The notes beneath the pieces were generated by a model. The model had not been told where the DNA came from. It saw only the letters and a list, made by a program, of their open reading frames with translations, and made no database searches. This document shows, in pieces, positions 8,254 to 15,002 of a DNA stretch of 26,829 nucleotides. Made by a program: the position numbers and the translations under genes. The stretch lies in the NCBI GenBank assembly GCA_030587505.1, contig JAUQYY010000247.1:1-26829 (forward strand). Direction: 5' to 3'. Every line of letters starts with the position of its first letter. Positions within the stretch are counted from its first letter, which is position 1. This DNA is from Candidatus Sigynarchaeota archaeon. GTDB lineage: Archaea; Asgardarchaeota; Jordarchaeia; Jordarchaeales; Jordarchaeaceae.

Positions 8254-9747
8254 TTGAGGTTGTCGACTGCCCTGCTGGTTGGTTTGGGGATTCTGGTTTT
8301 GTTTGTTGGTTTGGGCATCGTTGTAGCGCTTCCGGGACAGGTGCTTTTCTCTGATAATTATCCTGCGAGGGATTATACCGCGTTGCAGACTGGATTGGGG
8401 TATCCCGCCTCTTGGTACACTTTCTATGTTGGCGATGCCTTTGTCTTATGGGTTCCTCCAGGGGCGGAGGTTGTACAAGTTTTTTCGAATCCTAGGTTGT
8501 CGCTCAACTATCTAGGGGGCTTTCTAGCCTCTGACCGGCCTGTGAACGTCTCGATTAGAGGGGTTTGGGAATTCTACGGGGCTCCTCTGGTTGAGATGAA
8601 GAACGTTGTTTTCGCGTCTTATTTCACTGATCTCTACTCGAACCCCTCGGCGTTTGCGTACGTGGCGTTGGTTGTTGAGAATTCGGGCGGTACACCTGTC
8701 TTTGTGGTTGGGCAGAGTAGACAGTGGACTCTCAGTGTCTGTTCTAACCCTCTGGTTGCTCTTGGTTATTCGCTCCTAGCATTGGGAGTATTTCTGGCGT
8801 TTGTGGGTTTCGCGGAGTGGAGATGGCGCCCTGAGCCATTGAGATATATTCCCTCAACCGTAGGAGAAACCATTTCTACGGGGCTAAAGATATGGAAGAG
8901 AATCTTCGCAGCCACAGTGATTCCCTACGGGGCACTGCTCTCCGTTTACGAGTTGATTTACTTCCTAGGCTACTCCTACGCGATGACGAACCTCGGATTA
9001 CCGGGTTCAACAGGAATTGTAGAAGCCTACGCGGCCCGATATGGTTTGCCCCTCATCGGCTATTTTTTCATGGTAGTGGCAATAGGTATTGTGATAAAAG
9101 CGACCTCAGACGTGATTGAGGGGAACGAATTGAGCGTGACCGGGAACATCAGACATGTTTTCAGACGTTCAGGAAAAATGTATGTAGCGTACATCGTCTC
9201 CATTCTCATCATAGGCTTAACGATGCTTCTCATAGTTCCGGGAATATACTTCGCGATAGTCTTCTCTGTGGTTTTGCCCGCCATCGTGGTTGCGGATCAC
9301 GGTGCATTTGAGTCGTTGAGAACCAGTAAGATGCTCACCGAGAACGATAAGCTTAGAACTCTCGGAGTTCTTCTCGCATCTGGTCTCTTGGCAGCAGCTG
9401 CATCGATTCCGCTCTTCATAATAGCCTTTTACGCTTTCCCCCCGTTACCTCTGAGATTAGACATCCTAACATTAGGTGTCAGGGTTACCAGTGGGCTCAT
9501 AGTCTTCACCCTGCCCCAGACACTCGCCTTCACAATACTAGTGAGCATGGTGGGATCAATTACGGCCATACTGGGGCCTATAATAACGACGACTTGGTTC
9601 TACGCCCTCGGGGGAGCCTACGAAAGGGTGAGAGAACTATATATAAAATCAAGATTTGGGAAAACCGTGAAGAACTGCCCCAACTGCGGGAGAACAATTC
9701 CCGAAGAGTCGAAGTTCTGCCCCTACTGCGGCAAAAAACAGACATAA
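8254..9747 (+). CDS. Multi-pass membrane protein with C-terminal double-CxxC zinc ribbon
   Basis: A 497-residue protein of unknown function, with the same layout as the one encoded at 3060-4544: membrane segment 6-26, a probably extracellular domain to about 165, a membrane segment at 168-190, then a multi-span domain with IVPGIYFAIVFSVVLPAIVV typical of DUF975-like proteins. It differs in ending with a cytosolic zinc ribbon, CPNC and CPYC, in the last 23 residues (the zinc_ribbon_2 type common in archaeal membrane proteins). The TTG start is seven bases after GGAGGA. The soluble domains of the two paralogues are strongly diverged while the membrane halves keep recognisable motifs. Confidence 0.88.
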   Translation: MRLSTALLVGLGILVLFVGLGIVVALPGQVLFSDNYPARDYTALQTGLGYPASWYTFYVGDAFVLWVPPGAEVVQVFSNPRLSLNYLGGFLASDRPVNVSIRGVWEFYGAPLVEMKNVVFASYFTDLYSNPSAFAYVALVVENSGGTPVFVVGQSRQWTLSVCSNPLVALGYSLLALGVFLAFVGFAEWRWRPEPLRYIPSTVGETISTGLKIWKRIFAATVIPYGALLSVYELIYFLGYSYAMTNLGLPGSTGIVEAYAARYGLPLIGYFFMVVAIGIVIKATSDVIEGNELSVTGNIRHVFRRSGKMYVAYIVSILIIGLTMLLIVPGIYFAIVFSVVLPAIVVADHGAFESLRTSKMLTENDKLRTLGVLLASGLLAAAASIPLFIIAFYAFPPLPLRLDILTLGVRVTSGLIVFTLPQTLAFTILVSMVGSITAILGPIITTTWFYALGGAYERVRELYIKSRFGKTVKNCPNCGRTIPEESKFCPYCGKKQT

Positions 9748-9976
9748 AAGGCGACACACACCCTAATTCAGAGTCCACAGGAATCATAAACGTTGAACAG
9801 AAGATGAAATCCCGTCTTTCCACGCGGTGAACTATGCCCCCAATTTAGCACTCCTTAGATGAGGAGATCTACAAGTATATGACCCACTCCTTTTGTGCTG
9901 AGGCGTTCTACCCCCCAAGAAGGGAGAGAGGTGAGGAGAAGAGGAAACGTTAGAAAAATGTTATTGCGATGATGGA

Positions 9977-11209
9977 TTATTTGTCTTTTGGGGTTAAGGG
10001 GGATAGTTCTCTGAGGCGGTCTATTACTTGGGGTAGGACTTCAAGGAAGTAGTCTACGTCTTCTTCTGTGTTGTATCTGCCCAGTGTGAGTTCTAGAGAC
10101 CCGTGAGCTTCTTCTTTTAGCAGCCCTGTGGCTATGAGTACGTGTGAAGGCTCTAGTCTTTTTGCGGCGCAGGCTGAGCCTGTTGACACGGCTATTCCAT
10201 TCATGTTTAGTCCGAGGAGTATTGCTTCCCCCTCTATGTAGTCGAATCGGAAGTGCGCGTTGTTTGGCACTCTCTGTGTAGGATGCCCGTTTAGGTACGA
10301 GTGGCCTATTGTGTCCAGAACGGTGTTTATAATTCTGTCTCTCATTCTCTGCAGTCGTGAGCTTTCTTTCTGCATTTCTTTTTTGGCGATTTCCGCGGCT
10401 TTTCCCATCCCCACCATGCCAGGTATGCTCTCGGTTCCGGATCTCAGGCCTCTCTCCTGGCCTCCTCCATGGATTATGGGCTCTATCGCAACACCCGTCC
10501 TCACGTAGAGACCCCCCACTCCCCGCGGCCCATAGATGTCGTTTGAGGATAAAGTTAGCAGGTCTATTCCATCCTTTTGAACATCAATGGGGATCAGCCC
10601 CTCAGCTGCCACGGCGTCAACGTGTAGGAGAACGTTGTGCTCGTGAGCTATTTCGGATATCTCCCTTATGGGCTCAATTGTCCCTATCTCACTGTTAGCG
10701 TAGTTTACGGATATGAGGAGGGTTTCGGGCCTGATTCGCTTCTCCAACTTGTCGAGTTCCACAACTCCGTACTTGTCAACCCCAACGCGTGTGGTTTCAA
10801 AGCCGAATTTTTCAAGATACCTGGTAACGTTTATAATAGATATGTGCTCTACGGCTGAGATTATGATGTGGTTCCCCTTGTGCTGATTTCTAAAGGCCAC
10901 CCCTTTTAGTGCTAGGTTGTTGGATTCTGTTGCCCCAGAAGTGAAAACGATCTCTCTGGGGTCTTTGGCGCCTATTAGGTCGGCGACCTTCTTCCTAGCT
11001 TCCTCCATCGCCTCAACTGGCGGATCACCATAGAGATGTAGAGAGGAAGGATTGCCGAAGATTTCCTTATGGTAGGGTTCCATCGCCTCCAATACCCGCG
11101 GATCCACGGGTTTGCCGGACACATAATCCATAAACACCAGTCTGGCCGGCTCCTCACCCTCGCCAAGAACCAACCCTTGGGCATTACTCGAAGCGTTTTC
11201 GTCTTTCAA
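9977..11209 (-). CDS. IscS/NifS-like protein lacking the PLP lysine
   Basis: A 410-residue fold-type I aminotransferase-like protein of the cysteine desulfurase family. It keeps FGNPSS, SGATESNNLA, the PLP-stacking His122 (VEH), Asp198, GGGQERGLRSGTES and the mobile-loop cysteine Cys347 (STGSACAAKR). However, the Schiff-base motif SxHK is SSND (Asn223-Asp224), the N-terminal LDNAATTP is MDYVSGKP, and the usual Gln of the DAAQ motif is Ala201. The codons read AAC GAC at 10543-10538. From memory, the Archaeoglobus fulgidus IscS has the same SSND motif and was reported to lack desulfurase activity while still partnering IscU. The TTG start is seven bases after GGAGGA. Confidence 0.92.
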   Translation of the reverse strand: MKDENASSNAQGLVLGEGEEPARLVFMDYVSGKPVDPRVLEAMEPYHKEIFGNPSSLHLYGDPPVEAMEEARKKVADLIGAKDPREIVFTSGATESNNLALKGVAFRNQHKGNHIIISAVEHISIINVTRYLEKFGFETTRVGVDKYGVVELDKLEKRIRPETLLISVNYANSEIGTIEPIREISEIAHEHNVLLHVDAVAAEGLIPIDVQKDGIDLLTLSSNDIYGPRGVGGLYVRTGVAIEPIIHGGGQERGLRSGTESIPGMVGMGKAAEIAKKEMQKESSRLQRMRDRIINTVLDTIGHSYLNGHPTQRVPNNAHFRFDYIEGEAILLGLNMNGIAVSTGSACAAKRLEPSHVLIATGLLKEEAHGSLELTLGRYNTEEDVDYFLEVLPQVIDRLRELSPLTPKDK

Positions 11210-11556
11210 AACATATTCCTCCGAAAATTTTTACACGGCCCGGGTTCACCGCTTGGTATTGAAAGCCATTTTTTTATTTAGGCTCAGGTTAGATACGTTT
11301 GATTGAACCGTTCTGAAGCTTGTGAAAATCTCTTCTCCCAGGTACGTTATTTTTCTTTTGGTTACAAAGCGAGATTCCAACTTTATTTTTCGCCTCCACT
11401 ATTCTCGGCAACAAAAAGGATACTTGTTCTTTTGAGTCTGAGATATGTACAAAAAGCTTTGAGTCCTGCGTGCTGTGCAACATAGAAATGGCAGTGGTTG
11501 TTTGTTGATTGTTTGTGTTTCGGCAGAAGTTGGACCTTCACGTAAACGGTTTTACT
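11210..11556. other. 347-base intergenic stretch with no convincing gene
   Basis: This contains the probable promoter of the IscS-like gene (minus-strand CTAAATAAAAAAATGG at about 11265-11282). A 64-codon minus-strand reading frame at 11289-11483 has no ribosome-binding site and no recognisable motif, so I do not call it. Confidence 0.45.
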
Positions 11557-11817
11557 TCATTTTTTGATTAGAAATCGAAGTATGCGCCCATCTTTCTCGA
11601 ATTTTAGGAGCTGGTGTCCTGTTCTTTTGGCCCAGCGTGTGATGTCTTCCTCTGCTGCTGGGTCGTCGACTAGAATTTCTAAGACTTGACCGATTTCTAA
11701 GTTTTCAATCTTTTCCTTGGTTCGGAATATCGGCTCGGGACAGTAGAGCCCGATTACATTTAGCGTACGGTCGGGTGTTATGCTTTCCTCGCTTTCATTC
11801 TCCTCACGTCTCGACAT
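11557..11817 (-). CDS. TusA/SirA-family sulfur carrier protein
   Basis: An 86-residue cytosolic protein with a charged N-terminal tail, then the TusA fold. The motif LNVIGLYCPEPI carries the persulfide-bearing cysteine (Cys26) and the CPxP signature, and VDDPAAEEDITRWAKRTGH matches the family's DDPAA...D...GH block. TusA-type proteins accept sulfane sulfur and hand it to tRNA thiolation, molybdopterin or sulfur-oxidation pathways. The ATG follows GGAG by about ten bases. It sits just upstream, on the same strand, of the IscS-like gene, though 347 bases separate them, so a shared transcript is uncertain. The target pathway cannot be read from this window. Confidence 0.93.
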   Translation of the reverse strand: MSRREENESEESITPDRTLNVIGLYCPEPIFRTKEKIENLEIGQVLEILVDDPAAEEDITRWAKRTGHQLLKFEKDGRILRFLIKK

Positions 11818-11901
11818 GTAAGTATAGCTCCTACTGGAAATCTTTTTAATGCGTTTAACACGTTATTCAGTTTTATTTTTTGGGAATTGAAGTGTGTTTC
11901 T

Positions 11902-11916
11902 GTAGAAACTTTCTAC
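11902..11916. promoter_or_regulatory. 15-base perfect inverted repeat, candidate operator
   Basis: GTAGAAA and TTTCTAC are perfect 7-base arms around a single C. It lies about 85-100 bases upstream of the TusA-like start, in a spacer that also holds a second inverted repeat. The dyad is too small and A/T-rich to be a strong terminator hairpin, so a regulator-binding site is the more natural reading. Confidence 0.4.
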
Positions 11917-11926
11917 CATAAGGATA

Positions 11927-11940
11927 TTAACAGTTGTTAA
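11927..11940. promoter_or_regulatory. Inverted repeat TTAACA-GT-TGTTAA, candidate operator
   Basis: Two 6-base arms flank a two-base centre, about 110 bases upstream of the TusA-like gene. Its right part (ACAGTTGTTAA) nearly matches ACAATTGTTAA at 7380-7390 upstream of the IscU-TrxR gene. Just beyond it, at 11971-11980, lies TTTATAAATA, part of a near-symmetric TATA-like box. Confidence 0.4.
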
Positions 11941-12140
11941 ATTAATCCTAGTTGAAAAAATAACTCAAGATTTATAAATATTCCTTTGAAAAAACGACAT
12001 TTCGTCTGCAGCCCCCACAAAGAAACCCAATCACGCCAAACCCAAAAAATACTGCGCTTTCCCTCAAACAGAAGAAAGTAACAAAACCCACACGATAACT
12101 ATTTTAAGAAATACCCAACCAGTTTTCTTGTGATTCTAGG
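11941..12140. promoter_or_regulatory. Promoter region between TusA-like and phosphoribosyltransferase genes
   Basis: The whole 323-base spacer (11818-12140) has no gene that I can see. This part holds the symmetric TATA-like ATTTATAAAT around 11970-11979 and, closer to the plus-strand gene, ATTTTAAG (12101-12108), about 33 bases before the ATG at 12141. The latter would give a very short leader for the phosphoribosyltransferase. Confidence 0.4.
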
Positions 12141-12803
12141 ATGAAATACTCGGTCTTCAAGGATCGCGAACACGCAGGTAGGGAACTCGGAAAAAGGTTA
12201 GCGGAGGAATACACAGGCAAGAATGCTCTGGTACTGGCCATACCCCGCGGAGGGGTCCCCGTAGGCGTCTACGTGGCGCTTGAGCTTGACGCTGAGCTGG
12301 ACATGGTTATCACCCGTAAGATACAGATCCCTTGGAATCCGGAGGCGGGGTTTGGCGCAGTAACCGTTGACGGTACAATCGTGCTAAACGAACCTCTGGT
12401 CTTGCGTCTGGGACTGGGAAGAAACGAAATTGAGGAGCTAGCTGCAAGGGTAGTCGAAGAAATAAAAAGAAGGACAAGAGAATTCAGGGGTAACAGTCCA
12501 CCCCCGAGGATAAGGGGGCGAACAGTCATAATTGTTGACGATGGCTTGGCTTCGGGTTATACCATGATAGCGGCGGTTAAATCCGTGCGGAAGGAGAGCC
12601 CCAAGAAAATCGTGGTCGCCGTTCCCGTTTCTCCAAGGAGAACTCTGAATAGGGTGGAAAAAGTCGCAGACGAACTGGTCTGTCTTATTGTTAGTGACGC
12701 CTACATGTTCGCGGTTGCTGACTACTACGAGAACTGGTACGACCTCACAGACGATGATGTGAAAAGGTACATGGAAGAATATGAAAAAATGAGAAAGCGT
12801 TGA
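12141..12803 (+). CDS. Phosphoribosyltransferase-family protein (COG1926-like)
   Basis: A 220-residue type I phosphoribosyltransferase-fold protein. The PRPP-binding loop VIIVDDGLASGYT is at residues 129-141, an early AIPRGGVPVG loop is at 33-42, and the family segment ELDMVITRKIQIPWNPEAGFGAV follows. This combination is typical of the poorly characterised COG1926 group rather than of named purine or pyrimidine enzymes, so the substrate is unknown. The C-terminus is a charged helix. No clear Shine-Dalgarno precedes the ATG, and the TATA-like box about 33 bases upstream suggests a leaderless or nearly leaderless transcript. Confidence 0.9.
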   Translation: MKYSVFKDREHAGRELGKRLAEEYTGKNALVLAIPRGGVPVGVYVALELDAELDMVITRKIQIPWNPEAGFGAVTVDGTIVLNEPLVLRLGLGRNEIEELAARVVEEIKRRTREFRGNSPPPRIRGRTVIIVDDGLASGYTMIAAVKSVRKESPKKIVVAVPVSPRRTLNRVEKVADELVCLIVSDAYMFAVADYYENWYDLTDDDVKRYMEEYEKMRKR

Positions 12804-12839
12804 CAGGTGGCTTATTGCCCCCATATCCGTTGTGAGCGA

Positions 12840-13739
12840 CTATGTTGCGTGTAGAAGACCGAGTTTTTCCAGAGTGGATCTCAGTTTTTGAGCCTGTTCA
12901 CTGGTTAGCTGGGGTAATGGGCTTCTCACCGTTGTGTTGATTTCTCTGCCGCAGAGTTTCATGGCGTTTTTTATTATTGACGGCCCGCACTCAAGGGAGG
13001 CAATGGTCATTATCTCAATTAGTTTTGTTGCCTCGTGTATCTTCGCCCTAGCTTTATCCAGGTTTCCCGCCCGGTAAAGGCGGTACACCTCACACAGGGG
13101 AGCTGGGTCTACGTTGGATGTACCGAAGATTGCGCCCTTTGCTCCCGCTTCCAGAGTGGCTTGTAGTGTAAGCTCTGATCCAGGCATGACAACGAAATCT
13201 TCGGGGACAAGCTCTAAAACCCGCTTGGTGTGGTTAGCGTCTATGACGGTGTCCTTGAGGCCCACAATATTGTCGAACTCTGCCAGTTTGGCGATGGTTT
13301 CAGGGCTTATATCGAAGTTGGTCACCATGGGGAAATTGTATATGAAAATCGGCAGGCTTACCTCTTCCGAGAGTTTCTTATAGTAGTTGTAAATCATCTC
13401 CTCAGTGAGGGGGAAGTAAGGTATAAGAATGGACATAACAGCGTCGGCGCCCAGTCGTTCTGCTTCCTTGGACAGCTTCACGGAGACCCTAGTGCTGAAG
13501 TGGCTTGTTCCAACAACCACCGGCACCCTACCCGCAGCCTGGTCTACCACGATTTTAACGGTTCTGTTTCGTTCATACTCAGAGAGATAGGCGAACTCAC
13601 CCATACTCCCTAGACAAAAAACACCGTGAACACCCTTCCCTATGAGGAAATCTACGTGGGTTCGCATGGCATCCTCATCCAGTCGCTGCGCCTCATCAAA
13701 AGGAGTAACCATCGCGGGGATAACACCTTCGATTTCTAT
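12840..13739 (-). CDS. DapA/NAL-family aldolase, substrate uncertain
   Basis: A TIM-barrel class I aldolase of the dihydrodipicolinate synthase/N-acetylneuraminate lyase superfamily. The Schiff-base lysine lies in NIVGLKDT and the catalytic tyrosine in FIYNFP, at residues 162 and 134 when counted from 13739, next to the canonical 161 and 133 of DapA. The substrate loop is GSMGEF, closer to 4-hydroxy-2-oxoglutarate-type aldolases (GSNGEF) than to DapA (GTTGES), and the DapA arginine after YNFP is absent, so lysine synthesis is unlikely. The TTG at 13748 overlaps the GGAGGT ribosome-binding site. An ATA at 13739, eight bases after it, is better placed and gives the family's usual N-terminus; the start is therefore uncertain. 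Confidence 0.88.
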   Translation of the reverse strand: MEIEGVIPAMVTPFDEAQRLDEDAMRTHVDFLIGKGVHGVFCLGSMGEFAYLSEYERNRTVKIVVDQAAGRVPVVVGTSHFSTRVSVKLSKEAERLGADAVMSILIPYFPLTEEMIYNYYKKLSEEVSLPIFIYNFPMVTNFDISPETIAKLAEFDNIVGLKDTVIDANHTKRVLELVPEDFVVMPGSELTLQATLEAGAKGAIFGTSNVDPAPLCEVYRLYRAGNLDKARAKIHEATKLIEIMTIASLECGPSIIKNAMKLCGREINTTVRSPLPQLTSEQAQKLRSTLEKLGLLHAT

Positions 13740-13870
13740 TGGGTTCAACCTCCAACTCTTCGTTATGAAAATATAATTGAGAATCGAAAAGCTTGTATTA
13801 ATTTGTTTGGACTACCTATCCGTTGAAGAAGGATAAAAATAGAAGGGGATTTGGCTTTTAACAGGGGTGT

Positions 13871-14875
13871 TTACGTCATGCTTAGGTGTGCTTCTCGCCA
13901 GATTCTGTACTTTTGTGGAAAGTCTAGGTCTGCGATTATTTTGCTGGCTTTGAATCTGGTAGCTATGCCCTTAACGGTTTCGAAGTCCTTTTCGTCGGTC
14001 AGTGTCCAGTATTTGAAAGAGATTTTTCGCCTGCGAGCTGTTATGTTGTCGATGAATCTCATTCTTTCGAGCATGTTGTTGTATTCCAGCGAGTCGACAC
14101 TGGGCAGAATCGGGGACCATGGACTTATGTTGATCAGTAGGTGACCAGATATTCCGGATAGCGCCTCTACGTCTTGTCCGAAGTGTCTGAAGGCGCCCTT
14201 CTCGTAACCAACCTCAGGGTCTATATCAACACCCACTAGGAGGTCTATCCCTTCCTTCTGTCTGACGACTTCATATATTTTGGAGATAGCGTTGTAAATT
14301 TTTTCGGCTCTCCAGTCCAACCACTTGGAGAAAAGTTGGTCATCGTCTCTCAGCCCGTCCCAGGTGAACGCCTCGTCTATGCCTGCGGCCTCTGAGAACT
14401 CCTTCTTACATCCCTCGCAGAAGCAGAACTCTTGCCTCACAAAAGTGTTCCCTAGGAGGATAATTCCAGATATTGGGAGCTCGATAATCTCTTCAACGAC
14501 GCTCTGGAGATAGGCCCAGAAGGCTTCACGAGTCGGACAGACGAAATTTTCGTTTGCAACGCCGTTAGCGTTGTAGGTCTTGTACGCGGGATCCACGCCA
14601 TAGTAAGAATCTACGAAGGTGTAAATGGCTGCGTAGAGCTTGATTCCAGCCGCGTCGGTGATTTTTGCGATTGTAGAAAAAAAGTCGCCGTGTTCCTCGT
14701 GGATCGGAGCCACGTTGCTTTCGTATAGGGCAAATCCTGAGTCGTGCTTTGCAATAGCGGCTATCTGCTTCATGTACCCCCCGTAATCAGCAAGAAATGA
14801 GTCCGCCGACTGCTCCATGTTGTCGGGGTCCAGTATGGGAATAACGTTCCGAATCAGTAAGTTACGAACTTCCAT
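13871..14875 (-). CDS. Glycoside-hydrolase-like TIM-barrel protein with a Cys cluster
   Basis: A 334-residue cytosolic protein without a signal peptide. Its pattern resembles uncharacterised TIM-barrel glycosidase-like proteins: acidic strand ends, an aromatic-rich YAAIYTFVDSYY segment, and a CPTREAFWAYL helix followed by a FCFCEGCKKEF motif (Cys151, 153, 156), probably binding metal. I do not recognise a defined family, and hydrolase activity is inferred only from resemblance. The ATG at 14875 is seven bases after GAGG, and a TATA-like ATATAAAAAT lies shortly upstream. The in-frame ATG at 14956 would add 27 residues before this site and is rejected. It lies upstream, on the same strand, of the aldolase gene, so a role in carbohydrate breakdown is conceivable. 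Confidence 0.7.
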   Translation of the reverse strand: MEVRNLLIRNVIPILDPDNMEQSADSFLADYGGYMKQIAAIAKHDSGFALYESNVAPIHEEHGDFFSTIAKITDAAGIKLYAAIYTFVDSYYGVDPAYKTYNANGVANENFVCPTREAFWAYLQSVVEEIIELPISGIILLGNTFVRQEFCFCEGCKKEFSEAAGIDEAFTWDGLRDDDQLFSKWLDWRAEKIYNAISKIYEVVRQKEGIDLLVGVDIDPEVGYEKGAFRHFGQDVEALSGISGHLLINISPWSPILPSVDSLEYNNMLERMRFIDNITARRRKISFKYWTLTDEKDFETVKGIATRFKASKIIADLDFPQKYRIWREAHLSMT

Positions 14876-15002
14876 AATTAAGCCTCGTCTAATTTTTATA
14901 TTTACTATATTAAAAGCACAAACACTTGATAAAAAATTTGCGTTGAAGCGAGTCATAGACAGTATGATAAAACGAGTGGAACCTATTAATTTTTAACCAT
15001 GG

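Noticed and set aside
9748..9976. Possible box C/D RNA (GATGAG ... CTGA) downstream of the zinc-ribbon membrane protein
   Set aside because: The C box does not match RTGATGA and there is no C'/D' pair at sensible spacing.
10357..10698. Plus-strand frame opposite the IscS-like gene
   Set aside because: Antisense of conserved family motifs; no start signal.
11289..11483. 64-codon minus-strand frame between the IscS-like and TusA-like genes
   Set aside because: No Shine-Dalgarno, no recognisable motif, low-complexity A/T-rich spacer.
12438..12824. 128-codon minus-strand frame opposite the phosphoribosyltransferase
   Set aside because: Shadow of a well-supported plus-strand gene; His/Val/Phe-rich nonsense composition.
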